Shown in pieces: positions 18,726 to 26,960 of a stretch of 64,000 nucleotides of DNA (position 1 is its first letter; every line of letters starts with the position of its first letter). The notes beneath the pieces were generated by a model. That model did no database searches. It was not told the DNA's origin and was given only the letters and a program-made list of their open reading frames with translations. The translations under genes were made by a program, and so were the position numbers. Source of the stretch: Planctomycetota bacterium (lineage in GTDB: Bacteria; Planctomycetota; UBA1135; GCA-002686595); the NCBI GenBank assembly GCA_016712565.1, contig JADJQU010000006.1, forward strand, positions 464,742 to 528,741. The letters are read 5' to 3'.

Positions 18726-19173
18726 TCCAGCCCGGGAAGTGCCCGTCGAAGATCGAGTCCAGGCCCAGGCGACGGCCGGCCCGTGACAGCGCGCAGGCGA
18801 AGGCGCACAGGGCCACCAGCAGCGCGAAGGGGGTCTGTTCGGCGGGGCCGGCGAAGGAGAAGGCCAGCATCATCAGGCCGACCATGACCCCTGCCGGGCG
18901 CGTCAGGGCGCCCAGGAACAGCGCCACCCCGCCCAAGAGCTCACCCCATTGGATGATCTGCGCGAAGGCCTCGGGGTAGGGGTAGACCACGGCGTTCATG
19001 AAGCTCGCGAACCAGGTCGGCGCCTCCTCCACGCGAGACTTGGTCGACAGCACCAGCTCGCCGCCGACGCCGCCCAGGATCTTCTGCCAGCCCGCGACGG
19101 TGATGGTCGCGCCGACGGCGAGTCGCACCAGCACCAGGCCCCAGCTCGGACTTTCGGAATCGTAGTCGCTCAT
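18700..19173 (-). CDS. DoxX-family membrane protein
   Basis: 157 residues with four hydrophobic helices and the DoxX pattern: 'LVRLAVGATITVAGWQKI', then an amphipathic loop, then 'IIQWGELLGGVALFLGALTR' and two more helices. DoxX proteins are small integral membrane proteins associated with respiratory or redox enzymes; the function is poorly defined. Start ATG 19173 is used; a TAGAAC box on the minus strand at 19204-19209 could be the -10 element, giving a short leader. Its 3' end runs into the convergent elbB gene. Confidence 0.88.
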   Translation of the reverse strand: MSDYDSESPSWGLVLVRLAVGATITVAGWQKILGGVGGELVLSTKSRVEEAPTWFASFMNAVVYPYPEAFAQIIQWGELLGGVALFLGALTRPAGVMVGLMMLAFSFAGPAEQTPFALLVALCAFACALSRAGRRLGLDSIFDGHFPGWISWTRAAA

Positions 19174-19261
19174 GGTTGGCGGCCCTCCAGGCACGCGCCC
19201 ATGGTTCTAGCGACTGCCCCCGGCCGATTCCACCGGGCGAGGCCGGCCGCGGGCCAAGACC

Positions 19262-20737
19262 TCAGGAAAGGCTCTCGGCGGGCTCCACCAAGAGGCCGCG
19301 CCTTCCGCCCGCCAGGCTGCGGACCTTGGCCCACAGGTAGCCCAGGCCGAAGCGCGAGAGGCGCCTCAGGTTGTCGGGGTTCGAGAGCGCCATGGCCACG
19401 TAGTGCTTGCCCACCCGGGGGCGGCGGTAGAAGGCCAGCAGCAGGGCCTGGTACTCGCGGTCCAACTGCTCGATCGAGATGCCCTCCGGCGACCAGACGA
19501 AGTTCATGCCGTTCATCTTCTGCCAGTGGTCGGGCCGAATCTTCGTGCCGTAGAGCTCCTCGTAGATCGGCGAGCCCGGGTAGGGCGTGAACTTGGTCAG
19601 GTTCATGATGTCCATGGGGATGCGGCGCACGAAGTCGCGCGTCATCCGGATGGTCTCGGCCGTCTCGCCGGGGTAGCCCAGCATGAACAGGCCCTTGGTG
19701 CGGATTCCGGCGGCGTGGGTCCAGGCCACCGCCTGCTCCGACTCGGCCACGCGGGCGTCCTTGTCCATCTTGCGCAGCAGCTCGTCGGACCCTGTTTCCA
19801 GGCCGAAGCTGATCTCCCAGCAGCCGGCGCGCTTCATCAGCGCCAGCACCTGGGGCTTGACGGTGTCCACACGCGCCGTGCAGGTCCAGGTGATGCCGAG
19901 CTTGGTCTCCAGCAGGCGTTCGCAGAATTCCGTGACCCGCGTGCGGCTGGCCAGGAACAGGTCGTCCACGAAGAGCACGTGGCGCACGCCCCAGTTCGTG
20001 TGCAGGTGCTCGATCATGCGCACCACGGCGGCCGGCGTGTAGGCGCGCACCCGGGCGCCGAAGGTCGAGGTGTCGCAGAAGCGACAGTGGAAGGGACAGC
20101 CGCGCGAGGCCGCCAGGGTGGCCACCGGACCGCGGGGATAGTCGAAGATCGCCGGCGGATAGGCTGCGGGGAATCCCGGCAGCAGGTCCCAGGCCGGCAT
20201 GGGCAACTCGTCCAGCTCCTTGCGGATCGGCTGGGGGGCATTGGCCCGCACGCCCTGGGCGTCGCGCCACAGGAGCCCCGCGATGCGCGCCAGGTCGCCG
20301 CCGCGCTCGTAGTAGTCGAGCAGCTCCTCCAGGGCCCACTCGCCCTCGCCGACGACCGCCAGGTCGAAATCGGGGAAGCGCTCCAGGGTCTCGCGGCCCA
20401 TGGAGGAGATGTGGGGCCCGCCGACCAGGATCGGCACCTCGGGCAGCGCGCGCCGGATTCCGCGGGCCACCTGCGCCGCGGACCACACACCGACGGTGAA
20501 GAGCGTGATGCCGACCACGTCCGGGCGGCTCGCGACCACGCGCTCGATCACCGCCTGGGCGTCGAGGCTCTCTGCGTCGCTCTCGACGATCACGGGCGTC
20601 CAGCCCCGTTCGCGGGCCACGGAGGCGAGGTGGAGCAGGCCCAGGGAGGGCGAGCGGTTCGTGACGTGGCGCACGAACTCGTAGCCGGGCGCGATGCGCT
20701 CGTACGGCGGATTCACGAGCGTGATGCGCCGTTCCAT
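19262..20737 (-). CDS. B12-binding domain radical SAM protein
   Basis: 491 residues. The N-terminal cobalamin-binding-like Rossmann domain shows 'VPILVGGPHISSMG' (about 101-114). It is followed by a radical SAM core with 'SRGCPFHCRFCDT', where Cys214, Cys218 and Cys221 should bind the 4Fe-4S cluster. 'YPGSPIYEELYGTKI' near the C-terminus is common in B12-radical SAM enzymes of the BchE/P-methylase group that modify lipids, tetrapyrroles or hopanoids. The substrate is not evident and neighbours do not help. It begins only 7 nt after a TAGACT box with no Shine-Dalgarno sequence, so it may be leaderless. Confidence 0.92.
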   Translation of the reverse strand: MERRITLVNPPYERIAPGYEFVRHVTNRSPSLGLLHLASVARERGWTPVIVESDAESLDAQAVIERVVASRPDVVGITLFTVGVWSAAQVARGIRRALPEVPILVGGPHISSMGRETLERFPDFDLAVVGEGEWALEELLDYYERGGDLARIAGLLWRDAQGVRANAPQPIRKELDELPMPAWDLLPGFPAAYPPAIFDYPRGPVATLAASRGCPFHCRFCDTSTFGARVRAYTPAAVVRMIEHLHTNWGVRHVLFVDDLFLASRTRVTEFCERLLETKLGITWTCTARVDTVKPQVLALMKRAGCWEISFGLETGSDELLRKMDKDARVAESEQAVAWTHAAGIRTKGLFMLGYPGETAETIRMTRDFVRRIPMDIMNLTKFTPYPGSPIYEELYGTKIRPDHWQKMNGMNFVWSPEGISIEQLDREYQALLLAFYRRPRVGKHYVAMALSNPDNLRRLSRFGLGYLWAKVRSLAGGRRGLLVEPAESLS

Positions 20738-20744
20738 GGGGGCG

Positions 20745-20750
20745 AGTCTA
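20745..20750 (-). promoter_or_regulatory. -10 box TAGACT, leaderless arrangement for the radical SAM gene
   Basis: On the minus strand TAGACT is followed by 7 nt and then the ATG at 20737. No Shine-Dalgarno sequence fits in that gap and no clear -35 is visible, so transcription would start at or very near the start codon. Confidence 0.5.
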
Positions 20751-20781
20751 GCTCCCCGCCGGCCGTCGAACATCCGCGGCC

Positions 20782-20814
20782 CAGGGGAACCCGCCGCAGC
20801 AGGGGAACCCGCCG
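20782..20814. repeat. Two direct copies of a 15-bp repeat
   Basis: CAGGGGAACCCGCCG occurs at 20782-20796 and again at 20800-20814 in the 150-bp gap between glpD and the radical SAM gene. The rest of the gap is low-complexity G/C sequence with no gene. Confidence 0.6.
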
Positions 20815-20887
20815 GGCCGGGGGATCCCGGCGGCCCGGCCCGGGGCGAGGGGAGAGCGGCACCCGGGGGCTCGGCCGCCCCTGGCGC

Positions 20888-22063
20888 TCAGGTCGCTTCC
20901 GGAAGGCGCAGCGTCGCGGTGTCCGCCTTCGGCGGCCGCGCGGGCAGGGCCGGCCGCAGACGCTCGAGCACCTTTTGGGCGGTGGCTCGGTACCCCGTCA
21001 GCTTGCCGCCGTAGATGGCCACCCGCCGCACCGATTGGGGGTCGTCGACGGCGAGTTGGACCTCGCGGGTCCTGCCCGTGGCGCTCGTCGCCCCGCCGTC
21101 CCGGGGCAAGACGCGCAGGCCCGCCCAGGCGTCGATGTACTCGGCGGGATGCTGGGGGAAGTGGCGTTCCAGACATTGGCCCAGGTAGAGCACTTCCTCC
21201 GCGCTGGGCTGCAGGGCCTCGGGCGCCTGGGTCCAGGCCCGCTCGGTGGTGCCCACGAGGGTGTGACCGCGCCAGGGCATGACGAACACCGCGCGCCGGT
21301 CCTCGGGGGCCTCCACGTAGTAGATGCCCTTGGTGATCTGGCCGCTGACCTCGAGGTGGGTTCCGGCGACCAATTCCACCTGCGGTTTCGGTCCCACGGG
21401 GCTGGCCCGGGACTGCAAGTCCGCGGTCCAGGGGCCTCCGGCCAGCACCAGGGTCCCCGCCGTGCATTCGGCCACGCGGCCGCCCACGCTCCAGTGGACC
21501 ACGTAGGCGTCACCGTCGCGCTGGGCCGAAAGCCAGCGGGCGCCCAGCAGGGTCTGTGCTCCAAGGTCCTCGGCCGAACGCACCACGGCCCGGGTCAGGG
21601 CCCCGTCGTCGGTCTGGCCGTCGCGATAGCGAAAGACCGCCTGCAGGCCCCCTGTATCCAGGCCGTCGAGGGCGGCCCACTGCGAGCGGGGGAGGGTCTC
21701 GAAGCGCGCGTCGGCCCCCAGGCCTCCCAGGAGCGCGTAGAGGGAGAGCCCGGCGCGCAACTTCCACGGCCGCCGCGAGGTTTCGCGGTAGACCGGGATG
21801 TGGAAGTCCACCAGGCGCACCAGATGGGGCGCCACCGCGAGCAGGATGCGCCGCTCGGCCAGGGATTCGCGCACCAGCCCGAATCGCGCGGTCTCCAGGT
21901 AGCGCAGGCCGCCGTGGATCAATTTGCTGGAGCGGCTCGAGGTGCCGGCGGCAATGCCGCGCTCCTCCAGGAGCAGCACGCTCCAGCCCCCGGCGGCCGC
22001 CGCCTGGGCGACCCCGGCGCCGTGGATTCCCGCGCCGACGACCACCAGGTCGTAGTCGCTCAA
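20888..22063 (-). CDS. glpD: FAD-dependent glycerol-3-phosphate dehydrogenase
   Basis: 391 residues. N-terminal FAD-binding 'YDLVVVGAGIHGAGVAQA' and 'SSRSSKLIHGGLRYLE', the classic GlpD block; later 'VMPWRGHTLVGTTE' and 'AGLRVLPRD'. Converts sn-glycerol 3-phosphate to dihydroxyacetone phosphate at the membrane, feeding electrons to quinone. It is shorter than E. coli GlpD (about 500 residues) because the C-terminal domain is mostly missing, as in some short homologues. The start is a TTG that overlaps the stop of the upstream glycerophosphodiesterase gene (TTGA). That neighbour would release glycerol 3-phosphate, the GlpD substrate, so the pair forms a short pathway. Confidence 0.9.
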   Translation of the reverse strand: MSDYDLVVVGAGIHGAGVAQAAAAGGWSVLLLEERGIAAGTSSRSSKLIHGGLRYLETARFGLVRESLAERRILLAVAPHLVRLVDFHIPVYRETSRRPWKLRAGLSLYALLGGLGADARFETLPRSQWAALDGLDTGGLQAVFRYRDGQTDDGALTRAVVRSAEDLGAQTLLGARWLSAQRDGDAYVVHWSVGGRVAECTAGTLVLAGGPWTADLQSRASPVGPKPQVELVAGTHLEVSGQITKGIYYVEAPEDRRAVFVMPWRGHTLVGTTERAWTQAPEALQPSAEEVLYLGQCLERHFPQHPAEYIDAWAGLRVLPRDGGATSATGRTREVQLAVDDPQSVRRVAIYGGKLTGYRATAQKVLERLRPALPARPPKADTATLRLPEAT

Positions 22064-22830
22064 CGCGCGAGGACTCCGGCGGGCACGCTGGCGGGGCCCA
22101 GGGCTCCGGCCATCTCCGCGTAGTCGAAGGTCTCGACGAAACGCACGCCGCGGGCCGCGAGCACGCGGGCCAGGCCCGGGTCGGCCACCTCGTAGACCGC
22201 CACCTGGGCGCCCGGAACGGTGAGCGGGCCCGAGAAGGGCAGGCCGAAGACGTCCGTGAAGACGAACTCCGGCCGCAGGGCGGCGAGCAGCTCCGTGCGC
22301 GTTTCCGCGAAGGTGTCGAACACCGCGCCGAGGGGCAGGTCGCAGGCGCGCCGGGCCTCCAGCAGGGCCGGGATGCTGAAGGAGATCAGGGCGCAGCGCG
22401 CGCGCACCGGCTCGAGGGCCTCCAGCACGCGCCGCAGCACGGCGCGGGTGCCGTGGCGCTCCAGTGAAATGCGCTTGAGCTCCACGAAGGCGAAGGCATC
22501 GCGGCGGCGCAGCAAGAGGTCCACGAGGTCGCAGAGGTGGGCCACGGGCTCGTGCTGGAAGCGCAGGCCGAAGCGCTCCGGCTCCGCCGCCCGCAGCTCG
22601 CGCACCTCCGCGGCGGTCAGGTCGCCGATGGAGGCTTGGGACCCCGTGCGGCCGCAGATCCTGCCGATGGTGCGGTCGTGGAAGAGGAAGGGTTCGAGGT
22701 CCTTCGAAAGCTGCACGTCCACCTCGACGAACGCAGCGCCTGCGTCCAACGCCGAGGCGATCGCCGCTCGGGTGTTTTCGGGGCACACGGCCGTGTGCCC
22801 GCGGTGGGCGATGAGATGGGGGACCACCAT
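22060..22830 (-). CDS. Glycerophosphodiester phosphodiesterase
   Basis: 256 residues of the GDPD TIM-barrel family. Catalytic motifs 'LIAHRGHTAVCPENT' (His-Arg and Glu-Asn-Thr) and 'FVEVDVQLSKDLEPFLFHD' (metal Glu/Asp and the second His) are intact. Hydrolyses glycerophosphodiesters from phospholipid turnover to glycerol 3-phosphate and an alcohol. There is no signal peptide, so it should act in the cytoplasm. Downstream glpD is overlapped by 4 bases. The ATG at 22830 lies 9 nt after a TATACT box shared with the divergent xylA promoter and has no Shine-Dalgarno sequence. Confidence 0.93.
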   Translation of the reverse strand: MVVPHLIAHRGHTAVCPENTRAAIASALDAGAAFVEVDVQLSKDLEPFLFHDRTIGRICGRTGSQASIGDLTAAEVRELRAAEPERFGLRFQHEPVAHLCDLVDLLLRRRDAFAFVELKRISLERHGTRAVLRRVLEALEPVRARCALISFSIPALLEARRACDLPLGAVFDTFAETRTELLAALRPEFVFTDVFGLPFSGPLTVPGAQVAVYEVADPGLARVLAARGVRFVETFDYAEMAGALGPASVPAGVLAR

Positions 22831-22838
22831 CGTCGTTT

Positions 22839-22848
22839 CAGTATACTG
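22839..22848. promoter_or_regulatory. Palindromic divergent -10 region between xylA and the glycerophosphodiesterase gene
   Basis: The 24-bp gap between the two divergent start codons contains the perfect palindrome CAGTATACTG. Read on either strand it gives TATACT, 7 nt before the xylA GTG and 9 nt before the phosphodiesterase ATG. Neither gene has a Shine-Dalgarno sequence. A shared operator overlapping both promoters is possible. Confidence 0.55.
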
Positions 22849-22854
22849 GCCCCC

Positions 22855-24028
22855 GTGGATCCCTACTCGCCGACTCCTCTGGACCGGTTTTCCTTTGGCC
22901 TGTGGACCGTCGGGAACCCCGGCCGAGACCCCTTCGGGGAGGCCCGTCCGGGCGGTCCAATCTCCCGAGCGAATCGTCGCCAAGCTGGCCGAATGCGGGG
23001 CCTGGGGGGTCAACCTCCACGATGACGATCTCGTGCCCTTCGGCTCCTCCGCGGCCGAGCGCACGCGCATCGTCGCGGGCTTCCAGAGGGCCCTGGCGGA
23101 TCACGGCATGGTGGTGCCCATGGCCACCACCAACCTGTTCTCCCAGCCGATCTTCAAGGACGGCGCCTTCACGGCCAACGACCCCCGGGTGCGCGCCTTC
23201 GCCCTGGCCAAGACGCTCTGGGCCATCGACCTGGGCGTGGAACTGGGGGCGCGGATCTACGTCTTCTGGGGCGGCCGCGAGGGGACTGAAGCCGACGCCT
23301 GCCGGGACCCGCGCACGGCCATCGGGCGCATGCGCGATGCCCTGGACTTCCTGTGCGAGTACGTGCGCGACCGGAAGTACGACCTGCGCTTCGCCCTGGA
23401 GGCCAAGCCCAACGAGCCCCGCGGCGACATCTACATGCCGACCACGGGGCACATGCTGCACTTCATCTCGACGCTGGCGCACCCTCAGATGGTGGGCGTC
23501 AACCCCGAGGTGGCCCACGAGACGATGTCGGGCCTCTCCATGGCCCACGCCGTGGCCCAGGCCATGGAAGCGAACAAACTGTTCCACATCGACCTCAATG
23601 CCCAGCGCATCGGTCGCTACGACCAGGATTTCCGCTTCGGGTCCGAGGACCTGCGCCAGGCCTTCCTGCTGGTGCGACTCCTGGAGGGCACCGCGGGCGG
23701 GGCGCGCTACGAGGGGCCGCTGCACTTCGACAGCCATGCCTACCGCACCGAGGACGACGAGGGCGTGTGGGATTTCGCGCGCGGATCCATGCGCACCTAC
23801 AAGATCCTGAAGGAGCGTGCCCAGGCCTTCGACGCGGATCCGCGCGTGCGCGCGCTGATCGCCGAGCGCCGCGACGCACGCCTGGAGTCCCTGGCGCGGG
23901 GCTACGCTCCCCACAAGGCGCAGGCCCTCAAGGGAGAAGTCTTCGACGCGGCCGCCATCGCCCGCGAGGGCCTGGGCTACGAGCGTCTCGACCAGTGGAT
24001 GGTCGAGCACATGCTCGGCGTGCACTGA
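22855..24028 (+). CDS. xylA: Xylose isomerase, with an apparent +1 frameshift near the N-terminus
   Basis: Interconverts D-xylose and D-xylulose in the cytoplasm. About 390 residues after correcting one base, the size of the short actinobacterial-type enzymes. The N-terminus 'TPLDRFSFGLWTVGNPGRDPFG' is in the frame of GTG 22855. The rest ('VAKLAECGAWGVNLHDDDLVPF', with the catalytic His; 'LEAKPNEPRGDIY'; 'HIDLNAQRIGRYDQDFRFG') lies one frame over, the switch falling at about 22938-22955 (GGCCCGTCCGGGCGG). The span is 1174 bases, one more than a multiple of three, so one extra base explains it. Metal ligands Glu, Glu, His, Asp are all visible. xylB follows 87 bp downstream. Confidence 0.9.
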
Positions 24029-24115
24029 GCCGCCATGGGGCATCCGCGGAGCGCAGCACGGGTCCAGGACAGGCTCCGCGAGCCTCCCGCGCCGAGTTCG
24101 CCCCCCTGAGGCGCC

Positions 24116-25611
24116 ATGGAGAACCCGGACGGTCTTTTCGCGGGCTTCGACGTCGGCACCCAGGGGCTCAAGGGCCTCTTGATCGACGCGCGCTCGCGGC
24201 GCGTGGTGGCCCGGGGCCAGGTCGGCTACGGCCTGCTCCCCGGGCTCGCGCCCGGTGCCGCCGAACAGCACCCCGACACCTGGATTCAGGCCCTGGGCGA
24301 GGTCGCGCGGCAGCTCTTCGGGGCCCCCGGCGTGGAGACCGCGCGGCTCTCGGGGATCGGCATTTCCGGCCAGCAGCACGGCCTCGTGGTGCTCGACGGC
24401 GAGGATCGGCCCCTGAGGGCGGCGAAGCTGTGGTGCGACACGCAAACCGCGGCGGAAGCCCGTGAGCTCTCCGTCAGGCTGGGCCGGCCCGTGCCCACGG
24501 GCTTCACCGCGCCGAAGGTGCTGTGGCTCGCTCGCCACGAGCCGGAGACCTGGCGCCGCACGCGGCGCGTGCTCCTGCCCCACGACTACGTGAATCTGGT
24601 GCTCTCGGGCAGCGCCTGGTGCGAGGCGGGCGATGCCTCGGGCACCGGCTGGTTCGACCCGCGCACGCGCGCGGTGGACGCCGACAGCTGTGCCGCCGTG
24701 GCTCCGGACCTGCTGCAAAGACTCCCGCCCCTGGCCGAAGCGGGCAGTCTCCCCGGCCGGCTCTCCGAACGGGGCGCCTGGGTGTTGGGCCTCGACTCGC
24801 GCCAGGTGGGCGTGCCGCTCTCCACGGGCGCCGGTGACAACATGGCGAGCGCCATCGGCGCGGGCGCCACACGCGAGGGAGTCGCGGTGCTGTCCCTGGG
24901 CACCTCGGCCACGATTTTCGCCCACAGCTCCCGCGCCGTCGTCGATCCAGGGGTCTGATCGCGGCCTTTTGCGATTCCACCGGCGGCTGGTTGCCGCTCC
25001 TGTGCGTCATGAACGCCACCGGCGCCCTGGAGGAAGTGCGCGCCCTCTCCGGCGCGAGCCACGCCGAGCTGGAGCGCTTGGCCGCCGAACTTCCCTGCGA
25101 TCCGGAGGGGCCCCTGTGTCTGCCGTTCTTCCAGGGCGAGCGCGTGCCCGACCTGCCCCTGGCGCGCGCCGCCTTCGTGGGCCTGGGTCCCGGTTCCCTG
25201 ACGCGCGGCCGGCTCTACCGCGCCTGCCTGGAGGGCGTGGCCCTGAATCTCGCGGCCGGCGTCGAGCGCATGCGCCTCCTCGGCCTCGGCTGCGAGCGGC
25301 TTTTCGCGGTCGGCGGGGGCGCAAGAAATCGCCTCTGGCTCGAGCTGGTGGCCTCGGCCGCGGGGGCGGAGATCGTCCCCCTGGCGGAGGGGGAATCCGC
25401 CGCCCTGGGCGCCGCCCTGCAGGCCCTGTGGAGCGTGCGCAGGAGCGAGGGGCATCGGGAGGCCTGCGGCGCGGTGGCCGAGGACTGGATCCTGCCCCAG
25501 GGAGAGCCTGTCCTGCCCGATGCGGGGCTCGCGCACTCCCTGGCGGTCCTTCGGGCGCGCTTCCAGGCTGCCCAAGCCGGCCTGTATCCGGCCTCCTCTG
25601 GATCCGGCTGA
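24116..25611 (+). CDS. xylB: Xylulokinase, with an apparent -1 frameshift in the middle
   Basis: FGGY-family carbohydrate kinase that phosphorylates D-xylulose with ATP. The N-terminal half has 'FAGFDVGTQGLKGLLID' and 'GIGISGQQHGLVVLD'; the end of that frame has 'STGAGDNMASAIGAG'. It stops at 24958 just after 'AVVDPGV'. The adjoining frame continues seamlessly ('GLIAAFCDSTGGWLPLLCVMN') to 25611, with 'VGGGARNRLWLELVAS' as the adenosine motif. Adding one base near 24947-24951 restores a protein of about 498 residues, the usual family size. Taken literally the gene is broken. It follows xylA in one operon. Confidence 0.9.
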
Positions 25612-25821
25612 CCCCTGAAAAGGGCTGGGGCTCGCCCGCCGGCGTGCCGAATTCACGGCCAGAATCGGCCCACCGAGTAAGGCAACCGTAGGAATCCCCT
25701 TTTCCTTGAGGCCGGACCGCGGCCCGGCCGACGGACTGCCCGGCGAGGCCACGTGCCGGGTCCGCCACCGGGGGGAGCGAGAGAGCCTCGCGCACGGGGA
25801 GGGCACGGGACGGGGGTCCAA

Positions 25822-26250
25822 ATGGTTGGGATTCGTTGCAGGGCGCGGTCGGGCCGCGCCGGGTTCACGCTGATCGAGCTGATGATCGCCGTGGTGGTGC
25901 TCGTGGTCGCCATCTGCTCGGCGATCTCGGCCCAGGTCGTGGCCTTCAATCTGCTGCGCACCAGCCGCGAGACCAACGTGGCCATGGGCGACCTGCAGGG
26001 GGCCATGGAACTGGCCATCCTGCAGCCCGCAAACGCGCTGCCCCTCGCGGGCGGCGAGTTCGCCCAGGGCACGGCCATCGCCCGCTTCAACGACCTGCAC
26101 CTGCGCAATCAGCGCATCACCGCCACCTACCCGGGGTACGTGGTGGGCGCCGCGGTCCCCGATCCCCTGCAGATCGTGATGACGATCACGTGGGACGACT
26201 TCCAGGAGCGGCCGCGCACCATGCGCATCGCCACCATTCGAGGACGCTGA
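25822..26250 (+). CDS. Type IV prepilin-like protein (PilV/GspI-like)
   Basis: 142 residues. The prepilin leader ends at Gly before 'FTLIELMIAVVVLVVAI', the canonical class III signal with Glu at mature position 5. The hydrophobic helix of about 20 residues serves as membrane anchor and assembly segment, and the rest is a small globular domain. First of three prepilin-like genes in a row, separated by 1 bp each. ATG 25822 gives a short basic leader ('MVGIRCRARSGRAG'). Probably a minor pilin or pseudopilin. The preceding 210 bp (25612-25821) show no gene. Confidence 0.88.
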   Translation: MVGIRCRARSGRAGFTLIELMIAVVVLVVAICSAISAQVVAFNLLRTSRETNVAMGDLQGAMELAILQPANALPLAGGEFAQGTAIARFNDLHLRNQRITATYPGYVVGAAVPDPLQIVMTITWDDFQERPRTMRIATIRGR

Positions 26251-26251
26251 C

Positions 26252-26959
26252 ATGCAACCCAAGTTCCGTTCACAGGCCGCCGCGCGCGGGGGCTTCTCCG
26301 TGCTGGAGATGCTGATCGCGGTCGGTGTGCTCTCGCTCCTGGCGGGCTCCCTGGGCTTCGCCATCGTGCGCATGCGCGGCATCAGCGCCTCCTCGGAGAC
26401 CCAGGCCTCGCTGCAGAACAGCTGCGAGCGCGCCATGCGGCGCATCTTCGAGGACCTGTCGCGCTCGGGCGCGATCACCCTCGGCGGGCTCAACTACCCC
26501 TACCTCTTCGACGACGGCGCGGCCGTCGCCGCCGGCTTCACGGTCCACGCCCACGCCGCCGCCCAGCACGCCGCCGCGGCGGGGGAGCCGGAGTTCGGCC
26601 CGACCCGTGAAATCGTCTTTGCGCTGCCGCGCGAGAACGACCCCCCGGGGACCTACGGCAACGACGTGCCGGACATCGACGCCAACGCCAACCTGATCTG
26701 GGACGGCGCGCAGTTCAGCTATGTCCTGATCACCGGCCCCGACGGCGTCAACTACCTCCAGCGCCGCGTCGATGGAGCCGCCCCGGTCAACATCGCTTCC
26801 AACGTCGAGCGCGTGGTGTTCGACGACAATCCCTCCTCAGGCTTCGTGCTCCCCGTGGATTCCGTGCGCGTGCGGCTGTTCATGCGCAATGTCGACTCGA
26901 CGGGTACGGTCCATCGCTACTCGGCCGAGCAGGTCGTCAAGCTCAGGAATGGGGTGTGA
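26252..26959 (+). CDS. Type IV prepilin-like protein (PilW/GspJ-like)
   Basis: 235 residues. Prepilin cleavage motif 'RGGFSVLEMLIAVGVLSLLA' with Glu at mature position 5, followed by 'ETQASLQNSCERAMRRIFEDL', a helical block seen in GspJ/PilW-type minor pseudopilins, and a beta-rich C-terminus. One base separates it from each neighbour's coding region, supporting co-translation with the other two prepilin-like genes. It would help prime a type IV pilus or secretion pseudopilus; the rest of the machinery is not in the window. Confidence 0.87.
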   Translation: MQPKFRSQAAARGGFSVLEMLIAVGVLSLLAGSLGFAIVRMRGISASSETQASLQNSCERAMRRIFEDLSRSGAITLGGLNYPYLFDDGAAVAAGFTVHAHAAAQHAAAAGEPEFGPTREIVFALPRENDPPGTYGNDVPDIDANANLIWDGAQFSYVLITGPDGVNYLQRRVDGAAPVNIASNVERVVFDDNPSSGFVLPVDSVRVRLFMRNVDSTGTVHRYSAEQVVKLRNGV

Positions 26960-26960
26960 A

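Noticed and set aside
20782..20814. CRISPR-like direct repeats
   Set aside because: Only two 15-bp copies 3 bp apart, with no spacers or cas genes.
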